A stretch of DNA of 64,000 nucleotides from an uncultured Candidatus Melainabacteria bacterium (lineage in GTDB: Bacteria > Cyanobacteriota > Vampirovibrionia > Gastranaerophilales > Gastranaerophilaceae): contig CAKVLI010000001.1 in the NCBI GenBank assembly GCA_934757155.1, forward strand, positions 401,838 through 465,837, given 5' to 3'. The position numbers and the translations under genes are program-made. Shown here in pieces: positions 42,150-50,916 of this stretch (positions are counted from its first letter, which is position 1; each line of letters begins with the position of its first letter). The notes under the pieces are model-generated. The model made no database searches. It worked only from the letters and a program-made list of their open reading frames with translations, and was not told the DNA's origin.

Positions 42150-42612
42150 TTTTCTTTTCTCATTTCTTTTTCTTTTACCTTGCAAACAAAAGAAAAAGAA
42201 ACGAGAGCAAAGAAAAAGAAAACCCAGCAATTGTTCACAACAGCTTCGCTGTATTTTGGGGTTGTGCTGCGCACAATCTCTTATGCTCGCTATCGTGCTA
42301 GGCACACGCTCGCCTATCAAACACCCCCACCTCTTGAGGACGGGGGTTAGGGGGCGGGGTAAAAGTAGCTAATGCTACACACTTGCCCCATAATACCTTC
42401 TCCCAATGGGAGAAGGTGGTACGAAGTACCGGATGAGGGGACAGCTTCTTATATTATAATTTTACAAAATTGACACCTCACCCTTAATCCCTCTCCAAGG
42501 AGAGGGGAAACCATACAAAATTATTGGTCACTTGATCACTTAGTCACCTGTTCACTAAAATACGCCAAACTGATAGTTCCTACCAAATAGCCCTATATAT
42601 TTACCCCCTCCC
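42150..42612 (-). repeat. Composite dispersed element, near-complete copy 3
   Basis: In plus-strand order: an 18-bp inverted repeat with one mismatch (42159-42176 with 42188-42205, loop ACCTTGCAAAC); TTGTGCTGCGCACAA (42262-42276) and a CGTGCTAGGCACACG variant; hairpins CTTCTCCC/GGGAGAAG and CCCTCTCC/GGAGAGGG; TCACTT-type repeats (42523-42556); then TAGCCCTATATATTTACCCCC. The order equals copies at 13961 and 49296. It is non-coding. Bases 42613-42732 hold the promoter region of the following gene with a TATACA-like box. Confidence 0.8.
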
Positions 42613-42732
42613 GTAATATTTCTTAACAAATAGCCCTAAAACGAGTTCTATATTACTATTGTATACAAGGGAAGAGGATTATATACACAAGACGGGTTAA
42701 ATTTCCCAGAATCCGTTTTAAGGTATTTTTAT

Positions 42733-43326
42733 ATGAAATTTTTAAAAATATTAATAGCGTTGTTATTTTGTATCAATACATCGCTTGTTTCCGCCGAAGA
42801 AGCAAGCATGACATTCAGTATAGATGTTCAGGAATATTTACAGATAGACACTGTCACAAGCCCTGTCTTGACCGCAAATATCACGGATAGAACAGGTAAT
42901 TTATATACGCCTTTATTCAGCAAATTTCGCGTAATAACAAACTGCAAAGATACAAAAACCTTGTATCTCAAAGCCAATACACTTACCCAAAACGGGAATG
43001 AAGAAGCGATGTTTGAAATGGGCGGAAGAGTTTATATAGCGTTTGCAAACCTTGCGCACAAACCGAAATCCCAATCTTTAGCCAATTGTAAAATGGGAAC
43101 GCACCCGAAAGACAGCCCCGGAGTGGTTGCGTATCCTGTAAACTCTATCCTCGGCGCGGAGTCAAAATATATCCACGGCAAAGGAAAATACGAAATTTAT
43201 GTTAAAAACGGAACGACTTATATAACCGTTAATGTCGGCTCAAACGTTTTGAGAAGCTCGTTTGCTTCCAACGACCCGAAAGGGTTTTATCAAGCAACGC
43301 TCTCTTTGACTGAATCCGACATATAA
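42733..43326 (+). CDS. Exported hypothetical protein upstream of Omp85
   Basis: A 197-residue protein with a clear signal peptide (MKFLKILIALLFCINTSLVSA). The mature part is beta-rich (SMTFSIDVQEYLQIDTV...) and contains two cysteines, in TNCKDTK and ANCKMGTH, that may form a periplasmic disulphide. It precedes the omp85 gene by 31 bp on the same strand and could be a surface or periplasmic partner. No family was recognised. Confidence 0.75.
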   Translation: MKFLKILIALLFCINTSLVSAEEASMTFSIDVQEYLQIDTVTSPVLTANITDRTGNLYTPLFSKFRVITNCKDTKTLYLKANTLTQNGNEEAMFEMGGRVYIAFANLAHKPKSQSLANCKMGTHPKDSPGVVAYPVNSILGAESKYIHGKGKYEIYVKNGTTYITVNVGSNVLRSSFASNDPKGFYQATLSLTESDI

Positions 43327-43357
43327 GAAAGGAGCTTTAGACTAAACTTAGGGAAGT

Positions 43358-45652
43358 ATGGTATCTAAGAGAAACAGAACATTTTTATTAAAGCTGATGA
43401 CAGCTCTTGTTTTGTCGTCCTCTTTCGTGTGCCCTGCATACAGCGAAGGAGAGGCGGATTTTTCATACTTCAGTTTAGTAGAGGCTAAGCCTATAAAGCT
43501 CATAAACCCGATTTATTTAGATACTTCCCAAGGAGACACTGTTCTCCCTAAAGCTAATACATCTATCCCGTTTAATCTCAGAAGTTTTTCTGAGTCGGAT
43601 TATTTCTCGTCATCAATTGATGATGAGTCAAAAACGGTTGAAAAACCGACACAGCCTTTGGACAAAACGGCTGTACAAAAACCAAATCCGCCGCCGGAGA
43701 GTGCTTTGGATGAAAGCACAGACCTCTTCACACCGCAGCCGACGGCAACAGACTTTTTCTCACCTCTTGATGAAACTCAGGATTCATCGGGTGTTGAAGT
43801 TCCGTCGGGAGTTCCTGATATCAATACGGTGGCAGAAACAGACTCAACTTACACGGCTTCTGTCAACGCAGAGGATGTGGATTTGGAAGGTAAAACCGTC
43901 ACGGGAATTAAGATTAGAGGCTTAAACACCGTAAGACGGGATTTTGTGCTGTCAAAAATCAGTACCCAAGTCGGCTCGTTGTTCAATCCGAACCTGTTAC
44001 AGCAAGATTTGCAAAAAATTTATGCAACAGGATATTTTACGGATGAAATGTCGGTTGAACCGACACTTAAGCCTGACGGCACGGTGGATTTGGCATTTGT
44101 CGTAAACGAAAACGTGCTTGTAACCGATGTTTCAATCATTGGTAACACGGTTATTTCGACAATGGAATTAATGCCGTTTGTCGTACCGATGAAGAATATG
44201 CCTCAAAACCTTTTGGAGATTAACTCTGCGATTGACAAAATCAACGGATATTATCACGAAAAAGGTTATATTCTTGCAAACGTTGATTCCGTAGATGACG
44301 ACCCTGACGGCGCGCTAAATTTCAGTATCTTGGAAGGGGTTATTAACAAAATTGATATTTCAGGAAATGAAAAGACGCGTGATTACGTAATTACACGTAA
44401 CGTAATGACTCAGGCAGGTACGGTTTATAACGAAGAATTTTTGAAAAAAGACCTTTCAAAAATTTATTCAACCCAAATTTTTGACGAAGTCGACAGAAAT
44501 ATTACTCCTTGCGAGGATGAAAAGGGCAAATTTGATGTAACAATTGCGGTCAAAGAGAAAAGCACGGACAGTGTTGCGCTCGGAGGCGGTATTGATACTG
44601 GACTCGGCGCGTTCGGTTCAATCAGTTTGAGAGAGGATAACTTCCTCGGAAAAGCTCAAAAAGTTTCTCTGTCAGGGATTTTGGGGTCAGGGATTTTATT
44701 AAGTGATGCGTCTATCAAGAACAGAATCAATTATCAGGTGGAATTGAATTTCTTTGAACCGTATTTCTTGAACGCTGATAATTCGCTAATGGGCAAACTC
44801 TACTATAGAGAGCTCGGAAGTTACCAGATTCCTCTTGCAATTGAACGTAGAATCGGTATCGGCGGAACTCTTGAACACAAAGTCCGCGGATATGACAATC
44901 TTACAACGAGTTTGAGTGCGGGGGTTGAACATATTCACCTCAAAGAAGGGGATTATAACAGGATTTCAGAGCTTTATGCAAAAAATAACCTTGATATTGC
45001 AGACAGAGCAAAACAACTCCAAGGCGGATTGTTTCTGAACTTAGCCCCTGGCGTAAGATACAGTACGCTTGATAACAATGAAATTCCGCGTGACGGCGTG
45101 ATTGCACAAGCTCGATTTACGGAAGCTTTCGGTGTTTCTGATTTCAAAACTACAAACGGAAGACTCGCCGGTGCGGTTACAAAATTCTTCCCTGTGTTTA
45201 AAAAATCTTCCTTCTCCCTTACTGCTAAAGGCGGTATAAAAGTTCATGGCGACCACATGCCGGAAGTTATGGCATATCGTTTAGGCGGACCTTATTCAAT
45301 AAGAGGTTTCAAGATGAACGGTGTCGGCTCGGGCGATTCATTCATAATGGGTACGGCAGAACTTGCTACCCCAATTCCGTTGATAGACAAGCTCAAATGG
45401 GATATATTCAAAAACATGCGCTTGACCTTCTTTATGGATGCGGGTAAAGTCTTTGACCCGACAATCTCAAGCACTCTGTATGACAGACCGCTCAGCGCAA
45501 TTACAATGGGTGTAGGTTTGAGGGTTTATGTCCCCGGGGTTGGTCCAATATCGGTTGATTATGGTATTCCGCTCACAAACCCTGGACATTATGGCTCAAA
45601 GAACGGATATTTTACCTTCGGCACAGGTGGTATGAATTTTTACGGATATTAG
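43358..45652 (+). CDS. bamA: Outer membrane assembly protein BamA/Omp85
   Basis: A 764-residue Omp85 protein. A signal peptide (about 1-29) is followed by a Pro/Ser/Thr-rich stretch to about residue 170. Three POTRA domains follow: about 176-250 (VTGIKIRGLNTV), 253-330 (VTDVSIIGNTV) and 331-405 (INKIDISGNEKT). The beta barrel carries the family motif GGPYSIRGF. Three POTRAs with an N-terminal disordered stretch is the cyanobacterial arrangement. The protein folds and inserts outer-membrane proteins. Skp-like genes follow, a common pairing. Confidence 0.93.
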   Translation: MVSKRNRTFLLKLMTALVLSSSFVCPAYSEGEADFSYFSLVEAKPIKLINPIYLDTSQGDTVLPKANTSIPFNLRSFSESDYFSSSIDDESKTVEKPTQPLDKTAVQKPNPPPESALDESTDLFTPQPTATDFFSPLDETQDSSGVEVPSGVPDINTVAETDSTYTASVNAEDVDLEGKTVTGIKIRGLNTVRRDFVLSKISTQVGSLFNPNLLQQDLQKIYATGYFTDEMSVEPTLKPDGTVDLAFVVNENVLVTDVSIIGNTVISTMELMPFVVPMKNMPQNLLEINSAIDKINGYYHEKGYILANVDSVDDDPDGALNFSILEGVINKIDISGNEKTRDYVITRNVMTQAGTVYNEEFLKKDLSKIYSTQIFDEVDRNITPCEDEKGKFDVTIAVKEKSTDSVALGGGIDTGLGAFGSISLREDNFLGKAQKVSLSGILGSGILLSDASIKNRINYQVELNFFEPYFLNADNSLMGKLYYRELGSYQIPLAIERRIGIGGTLEHKVRGYDNLTTSLSAGVEHIHLKEGDYNRISELYAKNNLDIADRAKQLQGGLFLNLAPGVRYSTLDNNEIPRDGVIAQARFTEAFGVSDFKTTNGRLAGAVTKFFPVFKKSSFSLTAKGGIKVHGDHMPEVMAYRLGGPYSIRGFKMNGVGSGDSFIMGTAELATPIPLIDKLKWDIFKNMRLTFFMDAGKVFDPTISSTLYDRPLSAITMGVGLRVYVPGVGPISVDYGIPLTNPGHYGSKNGYFTFGTGGMNFYGY

Positions 45653-45666
45653 ATAAGGATGAATTT

Positions 45667-46110
45667 ATGAAAAAACTTTTAATAATTTTAGGCTTGATTT
45701 TATTCGCAGCTCCTTGTTTTGCAGGCGGAGTCGGATATATTAATTACGAAAAAGTTGCGGCGAATTATACCTTCGCTAAAAACGCGATGAAGGAAATCGA
45801 AGTAAAAGGAAACGAAATTCAGCAATATTTGATAAACAAAGAGGCAGAGTTCAATAAGCTTGAATCTCCTATTCAAAAGAAAAAGTTTGAAGAAACTGTT
45901 CAAGCAGAGCTTAAAACAAAAGAGGCGTCTTTCAACGCGTTCAGAGATAAACGCGAAGAAGAGGTTTATACAAGGATACACGCTGTTGCAGAAAAAATCC
46001 GTTTAGAGAAGAATTTGGATGCACTTCTTGACGCAAGAAGCGTTTTTTCAGGCGGAGTGGATATTACGGACACTCTTATCCAAAAACTTAACAGCAACGG
46101 CGGAAGATAG
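45667..46110 (+). CDS. Skp/OmpH-like periplasmic chaperone 1
   Basis: A 147-residue protein with a signal peptide (LLIILGLILFAAPCFA) and the OmpH start pattern GVGYINYEKV followed by a long charged coiled coil (about 40-110). Skp-type chaperones hold unfolded outer-membrane proteins for BamA. It starts 14 bp after bamA with AAGGA-type binding site. It is a diverged paralogue of the next gene. Confidence 0.8.
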   Translation: MKKLLIILGLILFAAPCFAGGVGYINYEKVAANYTFAKNAMKEIEVKGNEIQQYLINKEAEFNKLESPIQKKKFEETVQAELKTKEASFNAFRDKREEEVYTRIHAVAEKIRLEKNLDALLDARSVFSGGVDITDTLIQKLNSNGGR

Positions 46111-46118
46111 AGTTATGA

Positions 46119-46124
46119 TATAAT
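46119..46124 (+). promoter_or_regulatory. -10 box of the second Skp-like gene
   Basis: TATAAT lies 27 bp before the ATG at 46151. The -35 is weak. It suggests the second chaperone has its own promoter besides read-through from bamA. Confidence 0.45.
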
Positions 46125-46150
46125 GTAGTTCAGAATAAGCGGGGTAGAAT

Positions 46151-46597
46151 ATGTTTAAAAAATTACTTTCTTTGGCATTGGTAGGAATTATTACAGGCAT
46201 GGCAGCAACAGCACTTGCAGATGTACAAAAAATTGCGGTTGTTGATGTTCAGGCGGTTGTCAGCAAATCAGCACAAGTTAAAGCTCTCAGAAAAGAAAGA
46301 GAAGCTAAATCACAAGAACTTGTTAAATTTATTAACAACGCAGGGGCTGATATAAAGAAACAAACAGACCCTAAGAAGAAAGAAGAGCTTGCTAAAAAAT
46401 ACGAAAAAGAATTGAACGCTAAAAAAGAAGCGAACGCAAAAGCTTATAAAACAAAATTGCAGGCTATTGATAAAAGTATCTCTGATACAATAACTTCACA
46501 AGCTAAAGCAATGGGCTATGATATGGTTTTGACCAAAGGTGTTGTTCTTTATGGTGGAGATGATATAACGGAAGCCGTTTCAAAAGTGGTTAAGTAA
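46151..46597 (+). CDS. Skp/OmpH-like periplasmic chaperone 2
   Basis: A 148-residue protein with a signal peptide (LALVGIITGMAATALA), the OmpH pattern KIAVVDVQAVVSKSAQV and a Lys/Glu-rich coiled coil (about 45-115), then DMVLTKGVVLYGGDDIT at the C-terminus, typical of the family. The last base of its stop overlaps the ATG of the aldolase gene. It works with BamA in outer-membrane protein biogenesis. Confidence 0.88.
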   Translation: MFKKLLSLALVGIITGMAATALADVQKIAVVDVQAVVSKSAQVKALRKEREAKSQELVKFINNAGADIKKQTDPKKKEELAKKYEKELNAKKEANAKAYKTKLQAIDKSISDTITSQAKAMGYDMVLTKGVVLYGGDDITEAVSKVVK

Positions 46598-47577
46598 TGA
46601 TAAAGGTTTTGGATTGCACACTCCGTGACGGCGGTTATATTGTTGATTGGATGTTTGGGGAAAATTGTATCCAATCTGTAACCGAGAATCTTTCGCGTGC
46701 AAAAATCGACTTTATTGAATGTGGTTTTCTGAAAGAGTGCGATTACAATCCAAACAAAACTTTTTTCGATTCACCTGAAAGAGTGGTTTTAAAATCAGGA
46801 AGAGCTTCATTGATGGTGAATTACGGGGAATACGCTTTGGAGAATTTCCCAATTGCTTATGAGAATTCTCCGATAATCCGTGTTGCATTCAAAAAACATC
46901 ATAAAAAAAAGGCTCTTGAATATATTGATGCTCTAAAAACCAAAGGTTGGGATGTTTTTGCAAATCCTATGAGTACAAATACTTATTCAAGAAAAGAGCT
47001 CGCCGAATTGATAACCGATTTGAACAAAATCAAGCCGTACGGAATTTCTATTGTGGACACTCTCGGGAATATGTATGAAAAGGACGTTATCGAGATTTTC
47101 CGATTTATAGATGAGAGATTGGAAAAAGATATTTCAATCGGTTTTCATTCCCACAACAGTATGCAGCTTTCGTTTTCCAATACAAAAGCGCTCCTTAAAT
47201 CAGGGATTGAGCGCGAAATCATTATCGACAGCTGTGTTTACGGAATGGGAAGGGGCGCGGGAAATCTTTGTACAGAGCTTATTACAAAATATTTGAACGA
47301 TAATTACGGAAAAAGTTACAAAATCCCACCGATTTTGAAAATCATCACTGAAAACCTCAAACCGATTTATGACCAAAAGCCTTGGGGATATTCTACACCG
47401 TACTACATTGCAGCAATTCATGGATGTCACCCAAACTACGCCAATTATCTCGTAAATCAAGGATTTACGGACGAAAAAATCGACGAAATAATGAATCTTA
47501 TTCCGGATGAGAAGAAAACCTCGTTTGATAAAGAATTCCTACTTCTTCTTATCAGCCAGCTCGCTGTCCATTCTTAA
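46597..47577 (+). CDS. DRE-TIM metallolyase (HMG-CoA lyase / 4-hydroxy-2-oxovalerate aldolase-like)
   Basis: A 326-residue TIM-barrel protein: VLDCTLRDGGYIVDW at the N-terminus carries the DRE-TIM R-D signature, and SIGFHSHNSMQ the metal-binding histidines, followed by YGMGRGAGNL. Members of this subgroup occur with sugar-nucleotide genes, though most are uncharacterised. Coupled by a one-base overlap (TAATG) to the Skp-like gene. Its 3' end overlaps metG, which converges on it, by 39 bp. Confidence 0.78.
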   Translation: MIKVLDCTLRDGGYIVDWMFGENCIQSVTENLSRAKIDFIECGFLKECDYNPNKTFFDSPERVVLKSGRASLMVNYGEYALENFPIAYENSPIIRVAFKKHHKKKALEYIDALKTKGWDVFANPMSTNTYSRKELAELITDLNKIKPYGISIVDTLGNMYEKDVIEIFRFIDERLEKDISIGFHSHNSMQLSFSNTKALLKSGIEREIIIDSCVYGMGRGAGNLCTELITKYLNDNYGKSYKIPPILKIITENLKPIYDQKPWGYSTPYYIAAIHGCHPNYANYLVNQGFTDEKIDEIMNLIPDEKKTSFDKEFLLLLISQLAVHS

Positions 47578-49092
47578 GAACACAGGTTTGATATTTTCTT
47601 TGTCAATCAAATGCCCAACCTTGATATTATCGCAAGTGATATCATCAAGTTTTGTGTTCAAGTTGTAAGAAAGCTGTTCAGCCATTCTTGACGCGATATT
47701 CGGGCAATATGGATAAATCAAAGATGAAATTACGCACATAATTTCAAGGACTGTGGTTAAAACTTGTCCGCATTTATCCATTTGTTCTTCTTTTGCCAAA
47801 GTCCAAGGCGCATTATCAGTTACGTATTTGTTTGTAATATCAACAAGCTCGATAATCTTTTGGCTTGCTTCTTGAACTTCGTAATAATCAAAGTGATGTT
47901 TTACAGCTTTAACCGTTTCTAAAGCTTTATCAAAGAGTTCGGGCTGAACTTTGAATTCAGGTTTAACATCTCCATCAAAATACTTAACCAACATAGAAAG
48001 CGTTCTGTTAAGCAAATTGCCCATTGAGTTTGCAAGATGAGCATTAACTTTTTCTTTGAAATCCTCGTCAGAATAGTTACCGTCTTTTCCGCAAGGTGCA
48101 GCAGATGCCATATAATATCTCAACGGGTCAGGGCAATCCAAGTGGAAAGCTTCAAGAACACTTGTCGGAGAGATTACGTTTCCGAGAGATTTTGACATCT
48201 TTGTTTGGTCAATCGTAATCCAACCGTGCGCAAGAATGTGTTTCGGCAACGGTAAATCAAGTGCCATAAGAATTCCAAGCCAATAAATGCTGTGGAATTT
48301 CAAAATATCTTTTCCGATAACCTGAACATCTGCAGGCCAATATTTTTGGAATTTCTCGCTTGAACCGTCCGGATCATAACCCAAAGCCGTAATGTAGTTT
48401 GAAAGCGCATCAATCCAAACGTAGATAACTTGTTCTTCATCCCCGAGAACAGGAACGCCCCAGTTTACGTTAGATTTTGCACGTGAAACAGAAATATCCT
48501 CAATGTTTTCAAGCTGGTTCAAAACCTCGTTTGCTCTGAAAGATGGAACGATAAATTCAGGATGAGTCTTGATATGTTTAATAATCGCGTCTTTGTATTT
48601 TGTGAGCTTGAAGAAATAGTTCTCTTCGCTTACAACCTCAGGTTTTTTGAGGTGATCAGGACAAAGTCCGTCTTCTGTCAAATCTTTTTCACTTAAAAAC
48701 GCTTCGCAACCTGAGCAATAAAGCCCTGAATATGAGTTTTTATAGATATCTCCTTGTTTCAGGAGTTTGTCAAAAATCTTTTGTACAACTTTTTCGTGCG
48801 CATCATCAGTCGTACGAATAAATTGAGAATAATTGATATCAAGAGCTTTCCACGCGTCTTTGAATTTTTGGGAATTCATATCACACAACTCTTTCGGTGT
48901 CATACCTTGCGCCGCAGATGTTTTCTGAATTTTGATACCGTGTTCGTCAGTACCTGTAAGAAAATATGCGTCTTCACATCTCTGAGTAAAATGTCTGAAA
49001 ATAACATCCGTAAGTATTTTTTCGTAAGCGTGTCCGATGTGTGGAGCGCCGTTAACATAGTCAATTGCGGTCGTTGTGTAAAATTTTTCCAT
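47539..49092 (-). CDS. metG: Methionyl-tRNA synthetase
   Basis: A 517-residue class I synthetase: TTAIDYVNGAPHIGHAYEK (HIGH), DEHGIKIQ, CSGCEAFL (short zinc knuckle) and the KMSKS loop in DQTKMSKSLGNV. It is the short form without the C-terminal dimerisation/tRNA-binding domain. It charges tRNA-Met, including the initiator. The 3' end overlaps the convergent aldolase gene by 39 bp. Confidence 0.96.
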   Translation of the reverse strand: MEKFYTTTAIDYVNGAPHIGHAYEKILTDVIFRHFTQRCEDAYFLTGTDEHGIKIQKTSAAQGMTPKELCDMNSQKFKDAWKALDINYSQFIRTTDDAHEKVVQKIFDKLLKQGDIYKNSYSGLYCSGCEAFLSEKDLTEDGLCPDHLKKPEVVSEENYFFKLTKYKDAIIKHIKTHPEFIVPSFRANEVLNQLENIEDISVSRAKSNVNWGVPVLGDEEQVIYVWIDALSNYITALGYDPDGSSEKFQKYWPADVQVIGKDILKFHSIYWLGILMALDLPLPKHILAHGWITIDQTKMSKSLGNVISPTSVLEAFHLDCPDPLRYYMASAAPCGKDGNYSDEDFKEKVNAHLANSMGNLLNRTLSMLVKYFDGDVKPEFKVQPELFDKALETVKAVKHHFDYYEVQEASQKIIELVDITNKYVTDNAPWTLAKEEQMDKCGQVLTTVLEIMCVISSLIYPYCPNIASRMAEQLSYNLNTKLDDITCDNIKVGHLIDKENIKPVFLRMDSELADKKK

Positions 49093-49244
49093 ATTAAATC
49101 CCCTGTTACTTGCTACTTACGGAAAAATTATACCATAAAGTAAGAACTTGGATTTAATTTTCTTAACAATGACGCGCAAAAGTAGCAATTTTTCTTCAAA
49201 ATAATTTTAGTATATATAAGGTACTGGTTTGAAAGGATTAATCT

Positions 49245-49295
49245 ATGTCAAATATTCCACAAGTAGGTTTAAATAACAGTTGTGTTTTGTTTTAA
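49245..49295 (+). pseudogene. Possible decapitated gene remnant cut by the repeat element
   Basis: A start with a good AAAGGA site (about 49232-49237) and an AT-rich promoter-like stretch encodes only 16 residues (MSNIPQVGLNNSCVLF) before a stop. The dispersed element begins right after it. It may be the 5' remnant of a gene interrupted by the element, or a tiny peptide. Bases 49093-49244 hold the metG promoter region. Confidence 0.35.
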
Positions 49296-49719
49296 AAGAA
49301 AAATAGAGCTCAAAACAATACGACATCAGAGATTAATACCCACGAGAAGAAAGAAAATGACGAAAAGAAAGAAGAAGCACGCAATCGTTCACAACGTCTT
49401 CACTTCGTTTAGCCGAAAAATAGGGTTGTGCTACGCACAATCTCTTATGCCCGCTATTGTGCATAATACACATTCACAAAAGTAAGTAGGTGGTATAAAT
49501 GCCAAAAGTGCCACGTCATTACGAGCGGGAGCGAAGTAATCCAGTCGCTAAACTTGTAGCATTGACTAACCCTCACCCGACACTTCGTGTCACCCTCTCC
49601 CCCAGAGAGGGTAGATTTTTTAACATCCTTGGTCACTTGTTCATCTAGTCACTTGGTCAATTACAACACACTAAGTTAGTAGTTTCAACTTCCCAGCCCT
49701 ATACATTTACCCCCCCCCC
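49296..49719 (-). repeat. Composite dispersed element, near-complete copy 4, fused to a stop codon
   Basis: In plus-strand order: purine-rich module (about 49345-49380, without the inverted partner), TTGTGCTACGCACAA (49426-49440) and a CTATTGTGCATAAT variant, an ACACTTCGTGT hairpin and CCCTCTC/GAGAGGG hairpin (about 49575-49615), TCACTT-type repeats (49629-49660), then CCCTATACATTTAC with a ten-base C tract (49710-49719). The last C is the G of the TAG stop of the minus-strand gene. It is non-coding. Confidence 0.8.
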
Positions 49720-50267
49720 TAGAGTTCGAAGTATTCGGACTTGTCGAAGGTACGTTCATCGCGATAGTAGCTGTTGTAATACTTGGCTTTTTTAATAATC
49801 TCGTACCACTCTTTGTAATTAGCCATAAAATCGGCTTTGTCGCGGTTGATGTAGTGCAGAGTGATAATTCCGCCGTGCGCTCTGGTTGTGCGGTAGAACT
49901 CGCATTGCCCTTTTATGTTTTTGTAGTCATTCGTGCAGCGTCCTGCGATTGAGTCGTAATCGGTCATGCGCAGGTATGTGTAATTGGCAGTCGGATTAGT
50001 TCTCATCATCCGCGCCAAATCGTTTGAGATAAATGTGCTCACAGGGAAACCCGATTCATTGTAGGAATGGACTATTATTGTACGCTTCCAGTTTTCGTGG
50101 GTTTGACCTTTCGGAACGTATTGCAGAATAGCTTCGAGTCCGACTTTTTTGTAATACGCTTTGACCCAAAGCTCACCCGGCGGGTATTTTATAATAATTG
50201 TTTCGTATGCAAACGCTACAAGCGTTGTTACTAATAAAATCAGGCTACATAAAAGGACTCGTTTCAT
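49719..50267 (-). CDS. Exported hypothetical protein
   Basis: A 182-residue protein with a signal peptide (MKRVLLCSLILLVTTLVAFA). The mature part is Tyr-rich with two cysteines in GRCTNDY and GQCEFY that may pair in the periplasm. It overlaps the end of the Nif3 gene by 23 bp. Its TAG stop shares its last base with the G tract of the repeat. No family was recognised. Confidence 0.7.
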   Translation of the reverse strand: MKRVLLCSLILLVTTLVAFAYETIIIKYPPGELWVKAYYKKVGLEAILQYVPKGQTHENWKRTIIVHSYNESGFPVSTFISNDLARMMRTNPTANYTYLRMTDYDSIAGRCTNDYKNIKGQCEFYRTTRAHGGIITLHYINRDKADFMANYKEWYEIIKKAKYYNSYYRDERTFDKSEYFEL

Positions 50268-50916
50268 CGGCTAGCACTCCTTTTATGTCCAATTCGGTAA
50301 TTTTTTGTAAGAGTTTCGGGGCAAATATTTCGCTCTCAAAATGTCCGATATCAAATAAAACTTTGTCAGATTCTATTGCGGTATGGAATTTTATATCTCC
50401 TGTGACGTAGGCGTCGCAAGGAGTTTCTTTAATAAATTCACTGCCTGAACCTGCACAGAAAGCGACCTTGCGGATAGTTTTAACTCCGTTGTTGTTTACA
50501 ACTCTGAGTTTTGGCGAGATTGGGAGAAGTTTAAGCTTGAGGTATTCAACACTTATATTGTCTTCAAACTCTACCATACGGACAAAATCATTTATCGCTT
50601 TGCCTGTAAGGTGGATATTTTCGAGCAGGGTATCTGTAGTTCCGCCAAAAGCCTTGTCGAGGTTTGTGTGAGCGCAATACATATTGATTTTTCTGTATTC
50701 AAACGGTACGAAAAACAGCGGATGATGAGAAATTATCATATCGCAATTCTTGTGCAAGGCTTGTTTGATTATTTTTGGTGTAATAGTGAGCGCGAAGAGA
50801 ACCTTTTCAACATTTTCGTCGTCTTTATCTACAATCCAACCACTTGCGTCCCAGCTTTCTTGAAATTCCAGTGGCGCAAAATCCTCGATTTTACTAACTA
50901 TTTCGTATTTATTCAA
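50245..50916 (-). CDS. Nif3-like dinuclear metal centre protein
   Basis: A 223-residue NIF3/YbgI-family protein: CDMIISHHPLFFVPF (metal-binding HH), AHTNLDKAFGGT and, near the end, GDIKFHTA and DIGHFESE. It forms hexameric rings; the biological role is unsettled, with some members called GTP cyclohydrolase type 2. The start is set at the TTG at 50916, which has GGAGAAG just upstream and overlaps the coaBC stop. A longer frame inside coaBC is rejected. Confidence 0.8.
   Translation of the reverse strand: MNKYEIVSKIEDFAPLEFQESWDASGWIVDKDDENVEKVLFALTITPKIIKQALHKNCDMIISHHPLFFVPFEYRKINMYCAHTNLDKAFGGTTDTLLENIHLTGKAINDFVRMVEFEDNISVEYLKLKLLPISPKLRVVNNNGVKTIRKVAFCAGSGSEFIKETPCDAYVTGDIKFHTAIESDKVLFDIGHFESEIFAPKLLQKITELDIKGVLADETSPFM

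Noticed and set aside
47539..47577. Frameshift or assembly error between the aldolase and metG
   Set aside because: Both proteins run to plausible ends; a 39-bp convergent overlap is acceptable.
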